Source of the DNA: Dokdonella_A sp014338185
GTDB lineage: Bacteria > Pseudomonadota > Gammaproteobacteria > Xanthomonadales > Rhodanobacteraceae
NCBI GenBank assembly: GCA_030263295.1
Contig: SZOS01000003.1
Location: 62,001 to 126,000 of the forward strand
DNA: 64,000 nucleotides
Direction of reading: 5' to 3'
The position numbers and the translations under genes were made by a program. Shown here in pieces: positions 33,428 to 42,445 of this stretch. Each line of letters opens with the position of its first letter. Position 1 is the stretch's first letter. Under the pieces are notes generated by a model. It saw only the letters and a program-made list of their open reading frames with translations, had not been told where the DNA came from and did not search any database.

Positions 33428-35518
33428 TCAGGCGCCGAGGCCGTAGCTGCGCAGCAGCGCGTCGGGCGTGGGCGCGCGCCCGCGGAACGCGATGAAGCTG
33501 TCGCGCGCGGGCCGCGTGGCGCCGACGGCGAGGATCTCGCGGCGGAACGCGGCGCCGGTGGCCGCATCGAACACGCCGCTGTCCTCGAAGCGCGCGAACG
33601 CGTCGGCCGACAGCACCTCGGCCCACAGGTAGCTGTAGTAGCCGGCGCCGTAGCCGCCGGCGAAGATGTGGGTGAAGGCGTGCGGGAAGCGCTGCCAGGC
33701 CGGCACCGGCAGCACGGCGACCTCGGCGCGCACCGCCGCCAGCAGCGGCAGCGCGCGTGCGCCGCGCGCGGGCTCGTAGTCGTGGTGCAGCAGGAAGTCG
33801 AACAGGCCGAACTCGAGCTGGCGCACCAGGAACAGGCCCGCATGGAAATGGCGCGCCGCCTGCATGCGTGCGAACAGGTCGTCGCCCAGGCGCTCGCCGC
33901 TGCGCCAATGGCGCGCGAACAGGTCCAGCGCCTCGCGCCGCCAGGCGAAGTTCTCCATGAACTGGCTCGGCAGCTCGACGGCATCCCACTCCACGCCGTT
34001 GATGCCGCCCACGCCCGGCAGGTCGACTTCGGTGAGCAGGTGGTGCAGGCCGTGGCCGAATTCGTGGAACAGCGTGACCACGTCGTCGTGGGTGAGCAGC
34101 GCCGGCTGCACGATGTCCGTGGCCTGCGCCGCCGCATCGGCGCCATCCGCCGCCGCGCGCGTGGGCGGGGCGAAGTTGCAGGTGAGGAAGGCCACCGGCT
34201 GCTGCAACGTGCCGTCATGGCGGAAGCGGTTGATGCACACATCCATCCACGCGCCGCCGCGCTTGCCGCTGCGCGCATACAGGTCGAAGTAGGCGCCCGC
34301 GAACACCGCGCCGTCGGCGTCGACGAGCTCGAAATAGCGCACGTCGGGATGCCAGCGGTCCACGTCGGTGCGCTCGCGCAGCGACACGCCGAACACGCGC
34401 CGGGTGATCGCGAACAGGCCTTCGAGCACCGCATCGAGCGCGAAATACGGCTTGAGTTCCTCCTCGCGCAGCGCATAGCGCGCCTCGCGCAGCTTCTCGG
34501 AGGCCCAGGCCACGTCCCAGGCCTGCAGCTCGGGCAGCGCCAGCGTGTCGCGTGCCCACGCGCGCAGCTCGTCGAGTTCGCGCTGGGCGAGCGGACGCGC
34601 GCGCGCGGCGAGGTCGCGCAGGAACGCAAGCACCGTCTCGGGCGAGGTCGCCATCTTGGTCGCGAGCGATTCCTCGGCCGCGTTGCGGAAGCCGAGCAGT
34701 TGCGCGGCCTCGTGGCGCAGCGCGAGGATGCGCTCGATGCGCGCGGAGTTGTCGAACTCGCCGGCGTTGGGCCCCTGGTCGGAGGCGCGCGTGTGGTAGG
34801 CGGTGTAGACCCGTTCGCGCAGCGCGCGATCGTCGGCATGGGTCAGCACCGCCTGCACGCTGGGCTGCTTGAGCGTGACCAGCCAGCCATCCAGGCCGCG
34901 CTCCTGCGCGTAGGCGCGCAGCACCGCGCGCCCCGACGCGGGAATGCCGGCCAGCTGCGCCTCGTCCTGCAGCAGCTCGCTCCAGGCATCGGTGGCGTCG
35001 AGCACGGCTTCCTCGAACTCGGTGGCAAGCCGGGCCAGCTCGCTGGAGATCTGCCGAAAACGCGTGCGCGCGGGTTCCTGCAGCGCCACGCCCGCGAGGC
35101 GGAAATCGCGCAGTTCGTGGTCGATGAGCGCGCGCGCCGCGGGCGGCAACGCCGCAGCGTCGGCCTGGTGTGCCACCGCTTCCACCGCGGCGTACAGCGC
35201 GCGGTTCTGGCCCAGCTCGCTGCTGAACTCGACGATGCGCTCCTGCGCCGCCGCGTAGGCCTTGCGCAGCGCCTCCGAGTCGGCCACGCCATGCAGGTGC
35301 GACACCGGTGCCCACACTCGGTTGAGGCGGTCCTCCAGTGCCTCGCCCAGGCCGAGCACGCTGGCGAAGTCGCGCGGCGCCTCGCTGGCGAGCATCGCAT
35401 CGATGCGCGTGCGGTAGTCGGCGAGCACCGCATCGACCGCGGCTTGCACATGGTCGGGCTGGATCGCGGAGAAGCGGGGCAGGCCGGAGCAGGCCAGCAG
35501 CGGGTTGGCGGAGGTCAT
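33428..35518 (-). CDS. prlC: Oligopeptidase A, M3 family
   Basis: A 696-residue cytosolic zinc metallopeptidase that cuts short peptides, including signal-peptide remnants. The zinc site is LFHEFGHGLHHLL (His485, Glu486, His489) with the downstream Glu in DAVELPSQFMENFAW. Other family segments: SGKRGGAWMDVC, AFLTCNFAPP, FAGGYGAGYYSYLWAEVLSAD. Length is normal. Start at 35518 (MTSANPL). Divergent from the carbonic anhydrase-like gene. Separated by 92 bases from the tricorn-like gene on the same strand. Confidence 0.92.
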   Translation of the reverse strand: MTSANPLLACSGLPRFSAIQPDHVQAAVDAVLADYRTRIDAMLASEAPRDFASVLGLGEALEDRLNRVWAPVSHLHGVADSEALRKAYAAAQERIVEFSSELGQNRALYAAVEAVAHQADAAALPPAARALIDHELRDFRLAGVALQEPARTRFRQISSELARLATEFEEAVLDATDAWSELLQDEAQLAGIPASGRAVLRAYAQERGLDGWLVTLKQPSVQAVLTHADDRALRERVYTAYHTRASDQGPNAGEFDNSARIERILALRHEAAQLLGFRNAAEESLATKMATSPETVLAFLRDLAARARPLAQRELDELRAWARDTLALPELQAWDVAWASEKLREARYALREEELKPYFALDAVLEGLFAITRRVFGVSLRERTDVDRWHPDVRYFELVDADGAVFAGAYFDLYARSGKRGGAWMDVCINRFRHDGTLQQPVAFLTCNFAPPTRAAADGADAAAQATDIVQPALLTHDDVVTLFHEFGHGLHHLLTEVDLPGVGGINGVEWDAVELPSQFMENFAWRREALDLFARHWRSGERLGDDLFARMQAARHFHAGLFLVRQLEFGLFDFLLHHDYEPARGARALPLLAAVRAEVAVLPVPAWQRFPHAFTHIFAGGYGAGYYSYLWAEVLSADAFARFEDSGVFDAATGAAFRREILAVGATRPARDSFIAFRGRAPTPDALLRSYGLGA

Positions 35519-35631
35519 CGAGGGCCTGGGGGCAGCGGCGAATCGCCCAACGTGGCGCGTGCGCGCGGCAAAATCAAGCCGGTGCAAGGTGCGCTGGCGC
35601 CACGATGCGCGCTTGCCGCATCATCGCGGGC

Positions 35632-36207
35632 ATGAACATCCGGCCCTATCGCGAGCGCCTGCCCCGCCTCGCCCGCGGCGTCTACGTCGACCCGGCCGCG
35701 CAGGTCATCGGCGACGTCGAGATCGGCGAAGACGCCTCGCTGTGGCCCGGCGCCGTCGTGCGCGGCGATGTGCACTACATCCGCATCGGCGCGCGCACCA
35801 GCATCCAGGACGGCGCAATCCTGCACGTGACCCACGACGGGCCGTACACGCCGGGCGGCTTCCCGCTACTGGTCGGCGCCGACGTCACGGTCGGCCACGG
35901 CGCGATCCTGCACGCCTGCACCGTCGGCGACGCCTGCCTCATCGGCATGCACGCGACGCTGATGGACGGCGCCGTGATCGGCCGCCACGCGATCATCGGC
36001 GCCGGCGCGCTCGTGCCACCCGGCAAGGACGTCGGCGAAGGCGAGCTGTGGCTCGGCAACCCCGCGCGCTGCGTGCGCAAGCTGGACCCGGCCGAGATCG
36101 AGCGCCTGTACTACTCGGCGCGCCATTACGTGAAGCTCAAGAACGAGTACCTCGCGGCCGAAGCAGGCGCCCAGGTTCCTGCGGCCGGTCCCGTGGCGGG
36201 TCGATGA
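35632..36207 (+). CDS. Gamma-carbonic anhydrase-like protein (YrdA type)
   Basis: A 191-residue left-handed beta-helix hexapeptide-repeat protein. Repeats include DVEIGEDASLWPGAVVRGDVHYIRIGA and the metal histidines in HVTHDGP, VGHGAILHACTVGD and IGMHATLMDG. These three histidine sites match gamma-class carbonic anhydrases and the YrdA/PaaY group; activity is often zinc- or iron-dependent and not certain. A C-terminal helix (EIERLYYSARHYVKLKNEYL) is typical. Confidence 0.9.
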   Translation: MNIRPYRERLPRLARGVYVDPAAQVIGDVEIGEDASLWPGAVVRGDVHYIRIGARTSIQDGAILHVTHDGPYTPGGFPLLVGADVTVGHGAILHACTVGDACLIGMHATLMDGAVIGRHAIIGAGALVPPGKDVGEGELWLGNPARCVRKLDPAEIERLYYSARHYVKLKNEYLAAEAGAQVPAAGPVAGR

Positions 36208-36283
36208 ATCTGGCCGTATTCCGCTGATCGAGCAGCATCTGAAAATCTGACACGAGAAACGCGAGAGAGGCGAAACAACACTT

Positions 36284-37183
36284 TCAGGGGTGCGCTGCGT
36301 CGCCACGGCTGACCCTCGCCGCAACGATTGCGTCAACAGCCCTCTCGAAGACATCGGATTCCCGCGGGGCGATTGATGCACGCGCATACTCTTCCGCGCT
36401 CATCGGGTGGTCGCAAACCAAAAAGCACAATCGCACCGAAAACGCATCATATTGCGAGCACCCGCCGAATATTCTGCAAGCAGCGACCATTGCCGCATAG
36501 TCCGCGGCGTCTTTTTGTATCCCCGAGGGGTAGCCAAACCGCGCCAATCCGATTGCCGGCGCAGATGTCTGATTCAGAAGTGTCATCGTCTCCAAGAATT
36601 CATATTTGCTATTAATGTTTCTGATTTTATCTACTACGAAATCCGTAATATCCCCGTGAGAGACCGCAGGATCAGACCTGTTCTCAAGGAGATCGACGAA
36701 CACTGCGGTATCTTGAAACGCAATCGAATTCTTCGACAAAAAGTCAAAAACGTCTTCCCGATCATGAGCTGCACCAGCGCCATTCCAGGAGCCACAGAGT
36801 CTTGCGCGCAACAACTCCGTCGTGGAAACCACGCTCTCTTTCCCGGCCGCTGACGCCTTGTAATGCTCTATCAGTTCTCGGGTTGAGAACTGCTTCGAGA
36901 GTGATGGATCATCACAGAGATCCATTGCAGTCCAGGATTGGATCGTCGCATCGAAACCACGATCCTCGGAATTGGCGCTCTCGCTTGGTTTAAACTTGGT
37001 TTTCGGTCGACCGTCGCCTGGCACTTCGTTCCGATCGATCAGTTTCTTGCTAGCGGCCTCATCGCGCATCAAGGCTAGACTGGTTGGGGCTTCTGATGCG
37101 GGCTCGTCAGGAGAACGGGTCAACAACATAAATCCCGCGCCAAACGCGACCAACACAAACAAAAAGACAACCACGATTCTCAT
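36284..37183 (-). CDS. Orphan protein with N-terminal membrane anchor
   Basis: A 299-residue protein I cannot assign. It has an N-terminal signal/anchor (MRIVVVFLFVLVAFGAGFMLL), a charged linker, and a helical C-terminal domain with cysteine pairs (ACRIFGGC and LCFLVC). Similar cysteine-bearing hypothetical proteins are common in this order. Its AT content and codon use differ clearly from flanking genes. The start at 37183 is chosen for its position before the hydrophobic segment and an AGGGG site; an ATG at 37234 is possible. Confidence 0.65.
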   Translation of the reverse strand: MRIVVVFLFVLVAFGAGFMLLTRSPDEPASEAPTSLALMRDEAASKKLIDRNEVPGDGRPKTKFKPSESANSEDRGFDATIQSWTAMDLCDDPSLSKQFSTRELIEHYKASAAGKESVVSTTELLRARLCGSWNGAGAAHDREDVFDFLSKNSIAFQDTAVFVDLLENRSDPAVSHGDITDFVVDKIRNINSKYEFLETMTLLNQTSAPAIGLARFGYPSGIQKDAADYAAMVAACRIFGGCSQYDAFSVRLCFLVCDHPMSAEEYARASIAPRESDVFERAVDAIVAARVSRGDAAHP

Positions 37184-37315
37184 CCCGATATGCCCCTTTG
37201 AGATCCAAGTGCAGATATTTGGAATGAGCGTCATCGCCGCTCGAATCTTTCGTATGAAACACCGTTCATGGAGTGGTGAAGTCTAAAGTCGTCCGCCCAA
37301 GCATAAACGGGTGAA

Positions 37316-37351
37316 CGCCGGCAGCACTGAAGATTTTGGCAACTGCCGGCG
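37316..37351. repeat. Perfect 9-bp inverted repeat
   Basis: CGCCGGCAG (37316-37324) and CTGCCGGCG (37343-37351) are separated by 18 bases, between the two orphan genes. It could be a hairpin at the 3' end of the upstream minus-strand gene, but it has no U-tract in that direction. Confidence 0.45.
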
Positions 37352-37368
37352 CTTTATAGATACGTTCT

Positions 37369-38058
37369 TTACGGACCTTCACAGGATCCGGCCGGAACTA
37401 ACCCCATATCCGTCATAAACGGGTCTGTGACAGTCCACCGTTGACTTGTCCCTGGAGCGTATTGAATATTGTATATTCCTCGCCGATTGGCTGGGTTTCC
37501 GATACTCTGTGCGATAGTTTGCCTTGCAGCCAACCCACGTTCTAGGTCGCTGCTATTCCCGCAAGTGAGATTTTCATCTGATTGCTTATCGCCGCGGAAA
37601 ATATTTGGTTTGCGAAATATGTTGACCCAGCCCTGCCCGCCGCCGCTACCGCCGGTAGGCACATGGCTCGTAGCGACGACATACTGAGAGTATCCTCCTT
37701 GGAACGGGATTACCTTAATAGTCGGAAGCTCTTGAGGCGGGTCACAAATAGATTTGTCGGGATGTACGGTTCCGTTCCCTATGGATGACGGCGGCGAAGA
37801 GGTCTCAACATAGTCTTCCGCTGTTGCGAGTCTAGAAGCTGCGTTTGGATCATAGAATGTGTATTCCAAAACCCATGTGTTTCCATAGCTCCAGCGATAC
37901 ACTGCAGAGTTATCGCTAGATTCGTTCGTTACGATGCTTTTGCTATCAGGTGTAGGACCTTGACCATACGGAATATAGCCGCACCCAGCGGCCCATGCCG
38001 TGCTACCCAGCCACAGGCCCACAAGCATGGTAGTTGCAAGGTTTCTCAAAGCGATCAT
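37369..38058 (-). CDS. Orphan secreted protein
   Basis: A 229-residue protein with a clear signal peptide (TMLVGLWLGSTAWAAG, cleavage near residue 23-24) and a mature part rich in Ser, Gly, Pro and Tyr, with a few cysteines (CGYIPYG, SICDPP, LTCGNSSD, GSCEGP) and a PTGGSGGGQGW loop. No family recognised. An AAGGAG ribosome-binding site and a TTGACT-17-TACTGT promoter precede the ATG. Composition is AT-richer than the core genome. Confidence 0.65.
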   Translation of the reverse strand: MIALRNLATTMLVGLWLGSTAWAAGCGYIPYGQGPTPDSKSIVTNESSDNSAVYRWSYGNTWVLEYTFYDPNAASRLATAEDYVETSSPPSSIGNGTVHPDKSICDPPQELPTIKVIPFQGGYSQYVVATSHVPTGGSGGGQGWVNIFRKPNIFRGDKQSDENLTCGNSSDLERGLAARQTIAQSIGNPANRRGIYNIQYAPGTSQRWTVTDPFMTDMGLVPAGSCEGP

Positions 38059-38117
38059 GGTATCTCCTTATTCATCGCGTCGATAAATGCCACCGCTGCA
38101 GATGCAGCGGCCGCGGC

Positions 38118-38146
38118 ACAGTAGGTATCGGGGGGGGCGTAGTCAA
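38118..38146 (-). promoter_or_regulatory. Sigma-70-type promoter, TTGACT-17-TACTGT
   Basis: On the minus strand: TTGACT (38141-38146), 17-base spacer (38124-38140, including a run of eight C), TACTGT (38118-38123). It is about 60 bases upstream of the secreted orphan gene at 38058 and may serve both orphan genes. Confidence 0.65.
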
Positions 38147-38812
38147 GGTCGTAGTTCACATTTTGAAAAAATTGAAGGAAGAACGGGGCAATGCCGGCAA
38201 CTTAACGTGGCCATTCCCGGCCCTCAACAACTGAATCGATAGGCGCAGTGCAGATGTGGTTTGGTTCCTGGCGGTTGCGGGTAGCCGCGAGCGAGTTGGA
38301 TGCGACATGGACTGCGGGCGATCGCGTGGAGTGCGGTGTTCAGGGTGCGCAAGCGATGGCGCGGACCGGGCCGGCAGCCGCCGAGCAAAGCCCGGGGTCG
38401 TAGTCGGCCTTGTCCAGTCGACTTCCCGGGCGTGTCCCTGCAGCAAACGTACAGTCGCGCCCAGCTTGCGGGCTTCCGCGCCAATCGGGTTGGGCGAAGC
38501 CCGGCGGCACCTCTCCCGCGAGGGCCGCCGCGGGAACTTCGGCCGCCTTGCGCAAGACGAACTGCCTCGCGATCCGGGCTTGTCGTGTGCGGTCGCTTCG
38601 GAGATTGTCCGGTGGCCTTCGTCGCGGCAATCGCGCCGCTTTGCTGGTCGTGTCGAACGGGCAAGCTAGCGGCAAGGATGGCGCGAATGTTGCGCCGCCG
38701 ACGGAGCGGGTGGCGGTGATTGATGCCGGATCAGATCGCCCGTACGGGGGCGCGGCCAGGTTGCCGCGAAGCAAGCCGCGACCGCCTGCGGTTCTTCTCC
38801 ACCGGATGTTGC
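38147..38812. other. Gene-poor stretch
   Basis: More than 650 bases without a recognisable gene, moving from AT-rich (to about 38220) into GC-rich sequence. Open frames of up to about 150 residues exist on both strands but have Arg/Pro/Gly-rich shadow composition and no ribosome-binding site. Possibly a degraded gene. Confidence 0.4.
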
Positions 38813-39586
38813 ATGAAGACGGATCTTTCGGTGTTCATCATCGCGCGCGACGAGGCTGATCGAATCGGTCGCACGATCGCATCGGTCAAAGGCTTGTCCG
38901 CCGACATCGTCGTCGTGGATTCGGGATCTTCCGATGCCACGGTCGAGGTGGCACGCGCGCTGGGTGCGCGGGTCGTGCACAAGGACTGGGCGGGGTACGG
39001 TCCCCAGAAGCGGTTCGGCGAACGACAGTGCGCGTTCGACTGGGTGCTCAATCTCGACGCTGACGAGGTCGTCTCTCCCGCGTTGCGCGAGGAGATTGCC
39101 CGCCTGCTCGTGGCCGGGTCGCGGGCGGATGCGTATTACCTGCGCATCGTCGATGTCTGCCCTGGCGACGACGTCCCGCGCGTCGGCGCGCATCACCATG
39201 ACTATGTCCGGCTCTACGACCGGCGCCGTTGCGGCTTTTCGGAGTCTGCGGTGCACGACACCGTGCATCTTGCCGGACCCGTGGCGACGGCGCGGCTCAA
39301 GGGCCACGTCCATCACTTTTCCGTGCGCAGCTTTGCAAGGCAACTGGAGAAGTACAACGGCTACTCCGACCAACTGGTTGCGGACTTGCTGGCCCACGAG
39401 CGGCGCATCCCGCGTGCCCGGTTGTTCGTCGAATTCCCGGCATCGTTCGTGAAAGCCTATGTATTGCGCCGCTACTTCCTGCGCGGCACCGTCGGCTACA
39501 ACCTGGCCATGAACTACGCGTTCTTCCGCTTCATGCGGCTGGCGAAGTACTTCGAGGCCAAAGGGAAACGAAAGGCTGGTCGATGA
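38813..39586 (+). CDS. Family 2 glycosyltransferase, WaaE/KdtX-like
   Basis: A 257-residue GT-A enzyme beginning MKTDLSVFIIARDEADRIGRTI, with VVVDSGSSDATVEVA, the diphosphate/metal DxD motif LNLDADEVVS, and HVHHFSVRSFARQLEKYN. The C-terminal region has an amphipathic helical part (YVLRRYFLRGTVGYNLAMNYAFFRFMRLAKYFE). This matches LPS core beta-1,4-glucosyltransferases of the WaaE/KdtX type, but the acceptor is not certain. No neighbouring LPS gene confirms it. Confidence 0.85.
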   Translation: MKTDLSVFIIARDEADRIGRTIASVKGLSADIVVVDSGSSDATVEVARALGARVVHKDWAGYGPQKRFGERQCAFDWVLNLDADEVVSPALREEIARLLVAGSRADAYYLRIVDVCPGDDVPRVGAHHHDYVRLYDRRRCGFSESAVHDTVHLAGPVATARLKGHVHHFSVRSFARQLEKYNGYSDQLVADLLAHERRIPRARLFVEFPASFVKAYVLRRYFLRGTVGYNLAMNYAFFRFMRLAKYFEAKGKRKAGR

Positions 39587-39705
39587 GCGCTGGCGGCGCG
39601 AGCCGCAAGACAGCGCTGCCGGCCACTTGCGCTGCAGGCGGGCAGCGTCAGCGTCCGTCACGCTGCATCATCGAGCGTGGCGCGGCGCGAACGCCGCGCA
39701 TGCAC

Positions 39706-40758
39706 TCAGCCGGCAAGGCTCTGGCAGTCGATCACGAAGCGATACTTGACGTCGCTGCGCAGCATGCGTTCGTAAGCCTGGTTGATGTCCTGCGCGCGGA
39801 TCAGCTCGACGTCGGCGACGATGTCGTGCGCGGCGCAGAAGTCGAGCATTTCCTGCGTCTGCGCGAGGCCGCCGATCAGCGAACCGGCCAGTGCGCGGCG
39901 GTGGAACACGAGATTGCCCACGTTCGGCGTCGGGTGCGGTTGGGCGGGTACGCCGAGCAGCACGAGCGTGCCGTCGCGCTTGAGCAGCGACAGGTTGGCG
40001 TTCAGGTCGTGCGGCGCGGCGATCGTGTCGAGGATGAGATCGCAGCGGCCGCGCTGGGCCTTCATCTGCGCCGCATCGCGCGTCACCACCACTTCGTCGG
40101 CGCCGAGCGCGAGCGCGTCCTCGCACTTGCCCGCGCTGCTGGTGAAGGCGATCACGTGGGCGCCCAGCGCGTGGGCGAGCTTGATGCCCATGTGGCCGAG
40201 CCCGCCGATGCCGATCACGCCGACGCTGCGGCCCGGACCGGCCTGCCAGTGCCGCAGCGGCGACCAGGTGGTGATGCCCGCGCACAGCAGCGGCGCCACG
40301 CCGGCCAGTTGCGGCGCGGGATGGCCCACGCGCAGCACGAAGTCCTCGTCGACCACGATGCGCTGCGAGTAGCCGCCGAGCGTGTGGCCGGGGGCGTCGG
40401 CGCTGGGACCGTTGTAGGTGCCGACGAAGCCGTTCTCGCAGTACTGCTCGAGGTCGGCCGCGCACGCGGCGCAGTGCCTGCAGCTGCCGACGAGGCAACC
40501 CACGCCGACCACGTCGCCGACGCGATGGCGCGTGACCGCGGCGCCCACCGCGCTGACGCGGCCGACGATCTCATGCCCGGGCACGCACGGATACAAGGTG
40601 CCCGGCCACTCGCCGCGCACCGTGTGCAGGTCCGAATGGCATACCCCGCACCACAGGATGTCGATCTGCACGTCGCGCGCACCCGGCGCGCGGCGCTCGA
40701 TGTCCATGGCTTGCAGTGCACGGTCGGCGGCGCAGGCGCCCCAGGCCCTGGTTTTCAT
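39706..40758 (-). CDS. Zinc-dependent NAD(P) alcohol dehydrogenase (YahK-like)
   Basis: A 350-residue medium-chain dehydrogenase/reductase. Catalytic zinc ligands sit in CGVCHSDLHTVRGEW and GHEIVGRV; the four-Cys structural zinc lobe reads GSCRHCAACAADLEQYCEN; the Rossmann loop is GIGGLGHMGIKLA. The pattern fits the cinnamyl-alcohol-dehydrogenase subgroup (YahK/AdhA), which reduces aldehydes with NADPH. GGAG precedes the ATG. Lies 33 bases after the AhpD-like gene on the same strand. Confidence 0.9.
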   Translation of the reverse strand: MKTRAWGACAADRALQAMDIERRAPGARDVQIDILWCGVCHSDLHTVRGEWPGTLYPCVPGHEIVGRVSAVGAAVTRHRVGDVVGVGCLVGSCRHCAACAADLEQYCENGFVGTYNGPSADAPGHTLGGYSQRIVVDEDFVLRVGHPAPQLAGVAPLLCAGITTWSPLRHWQAGPGRSVGVIGIGGLGHMGIKLAHALGAHVIAFTSSAGKCEDALALGADEVVVTRDAAQMKAQRGRCDLILDTIAAPHDLNANLSLLKRDGTLVLLGVPAQPHPTPNVGNLVFHRRALAGSLIGGLAQTQEMLDFCAAHDIVADVELIRAQDINQAYERMLRSDVKYRFVIDCQSLAG

Positions 40759-40814
40759 GCTCGGATCTCCACGCGGCTGGACTGTCGTGGTGGTTGCGGT
40801 CCGTCCCGGGCCGC

Positions 40815-41282
40815 TCAGGCCTTGTTGCGATGCGGACTCACGTAGTCGCCGACCTTGGAGCGGAACGCGATCGCCATGCGGTTCCAGCCATTGATCGCGA
40901 TCACCGCGAGCGTGAGGTCGACGAGGGCCTTGTCATCGAACTGCTCGCGCACCTGCTCATAGAGCTCGTCGCTCACGCCATGCACCGAAATCTCGCTCAC
41001 CGCTTCGGTCCACGCCAGCGCGGCGCGCTCGCGGTCGCTGTAGAAGGGTGCCTCGCGCCAGGCGTTGAGCAGGTACAGGCGCTGCTCGGACTCGCCCTGC
41101 GCCCGCGCGTCCTTGGTGTGCATGTCCAGGCAGTAGGCGCAGCCGTTGATCTGCGAGGCGCGCGTCTTGACCAGTTCGATCAGCGATTCCTCGAGGCCGC
41201 TGCGGTGGACCTGCTGTTCGGTGTGGAGCAGCGCCTTGAACGCGTCGGGTGAAGCCTGCTTGTAGTCGAGGCGTGGTTGCAT
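40815..41282 (-). CDS. Carboxymuconolactone decarboxylase / AhpD-like protein
   Basis: A 155-residue helical protein with the thiol motif GCAYCLDMHTKDAR (Cys-x2-Cys-x3-His), which in AhpD-like proteins supports alkylhydroperoxidase activity. Other family segments: LVKTRASQING, ERAALAWTEAVSEIS, DLTLAVIAINGWNRMAI. Start at 41282 is preceded by AAGGAG; the in-frame Met further upstream would add 19 residues. Probably in an operon with the dehydrogenase; an aldehyde or peroxide stress role is plausible. Confidence 0.88.
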   Translation of the reverse strand: MQPRLDYKQASPDAFKALLHTEQQVHRSGLEESLIELVKTRASQINGCAYCLDMHTKDARAQGESEQRLYLLNAWREAPFYSDRERAALAWTEAVSEISVHGVSDELYEQVREQFDDKALVDLTLAVIAINGWNRMAIAFRSKVGDYVSPHRNKA

Positions 41283-41420
41283 GAGGGAGACTCCTTGGTT
41301 GGATGCGGGAGGATCGGGTGGCGGCGCACGCATGCGCATCGCACGACGGGTCCATGCTACGCCGCTGCCGCCGTGCGCACACGTGCGTGGCCGCGTACCG
41401 GTGCCCGCGTTGCAATCGAT

Positions 41421-42104
41421 TCATGCAGGCCCGGCGGCGATGTCTGCGTGCTTGCGCTGCAGGCAGTACACCGCGGTCGCGAGCGCGCTCACGCCCTCGG
41501 CCACGAAGCCGGGCTCGTGCGCGAGGATGTCGCGCCGCTCGACCTGCTCGCATTCCCAGCCGGGTGCGAAGCGCGCCTGCACTTCGGCGTACTCCACCGA
41601 GAACGGCGGGCCCTGCTTCTCGGGCTGGGGATACTCGAGCGTGATCAGCAGGCCGCGGCAGCCGGCCGGCAGGCTGCCATAGAGCTCGTCGACGTAGCGC
41701 GCGCGCAGCGGCGCGGGCAGCGCGATCAGCGCGGCGCGGTCGTAGATCCCCGCGCAGTCGGCCAGGGCCGCGGCGTCGAGGTCGAACACATCACCCTCGA
41801 TGAGCTCGATGTTGCCGGCGACATGGTGCACGCCATGACGCGAGGCATGCCGGCGCGGCACCAGCCCGTGCTCGTGCCAGAACTGCGCGATCGCGAGCGG
41901 CGACAGCTCCACGCCGAGCACGCGGTGGCCCTGCGCGGCGAGCCAGATCATGTCCAGCGACTTGCCGCACAGCGGCACCAGCACGCGGCTGCCGGGCGCC
42001 AGCGCGAGGCTGCCCCAGTGCCGCTGCAGCAGCGGCATCACTTCGCTGCGGTGGAAGCCGGTGCGGCCCTCGCGCCAGCGTTGCAACCAGAACTCGTGAT
42101 CCAT
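41421..42104 (-). CDS. tpm: Thiopurine S-methyltransferase family
   Basis: A 227-residue SAM-dependent methyltransferase. It begins MDHEFWLQRWREGRTGFHRSEV, followed by VPLCGKSLDMIWLA, GVELSPLAIAQF and EGDVFDL, then TLEYPQPEKQGPPFSV. These are typical of bacterial TPMTs that methylate thiopurines and selenium or tellurium oxyanions. Start at 42104 is the conserved Met; the longer frame adds a basic stretch unlikely to be translated. Confidence 0.9.
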   Translation of the reverse strand: MDHEFWLQRWREGRTGFHRSEVMPLLQRHWGSLALAPGSRVLVPLCGKSLDMIWLAAQGHRVLGVELSPLAIAQFWHEHGLVPRRHASRHGVHHVAGNIELIEGDVFDLDAAALADCAGIYDRAALIALPAPLRARYVDELYGSLPAGCRGLLITLEYPQPEKQGPPFSVEYAEVQARFAPGWECEQVERRDILAHEPGFVAEGVSALATAVYCLQRKHADIAAGPA

Positions 42105-42182
42105 CGTGCTTGCCCGCCTCGCCCGGATGCGATTGTGCGCGATGGGCACGGCGCGGGCCAGCCAGGCGGACGCGCCGCGCGT

Positions 42183-42443
42183 TCAGCGCGTTGGCGCGGT
42201 GGCGGCTTCGAGCGCGGCCAGGGTAGCCAGCGCCTGCGCGCGGCTGGTGCCGCACATCGATGGCATCGGTCGCAGCGCCACGCAAACCGCCGGACGCAGC
42301 GGCGAGCCGAAGATCGCGCAACTGGAGTCGGGTCGCAGCTGCACGCAGCGCACGCCGGCCGGCTTGCCCTGCGGCATGCCCGGTATCGGCGAGGAGATCG
42401 AAGGCGCGATGCAGCAGGCGCCGCAGCGCGCGCGGCAGTCCAT
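42183..42443 (-). CDS. YkgJ-family cysteine cluster protein
   Basis: An 86-residue protein starting MDCRARCGACC, with further cysteines at GVRCVQL, SSCAIFG, AVCVAL and PSMCGTS. This Cys-x3-Cys-x2-CC pattern fits the small YkgJ/DUF3109-like metal-chelating family (zinc or iron). Its ATG lies two bases after the aroE stop, so it is translationally linked. Role unknown. Confidence 0.8.
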   Translation of the reverse strand: MDCRARCGACCIAPSISSPIPGMPQGKPAGVRCVQLRPDSSCAIFGSPLRPAVCVALRPMPSMCGTSRAQALATLAALEAATAPTR

Positions 42444-42445
42444 GT

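Noticed and set aside
37316..37351. Inverted repeat as an intrinsic terminator of the secreted orphan gene
   Set aside because: The stem is perfect but the loop is 18 bases and no U-tract follows on the minus strand, so it was listed only as a repeat.
38224..38859. Several frames of 130-150 residues on both strands
   Set aside because: Arg/Gly/Pro-rich shadow composition, no start signals, no similarity I can recognise.
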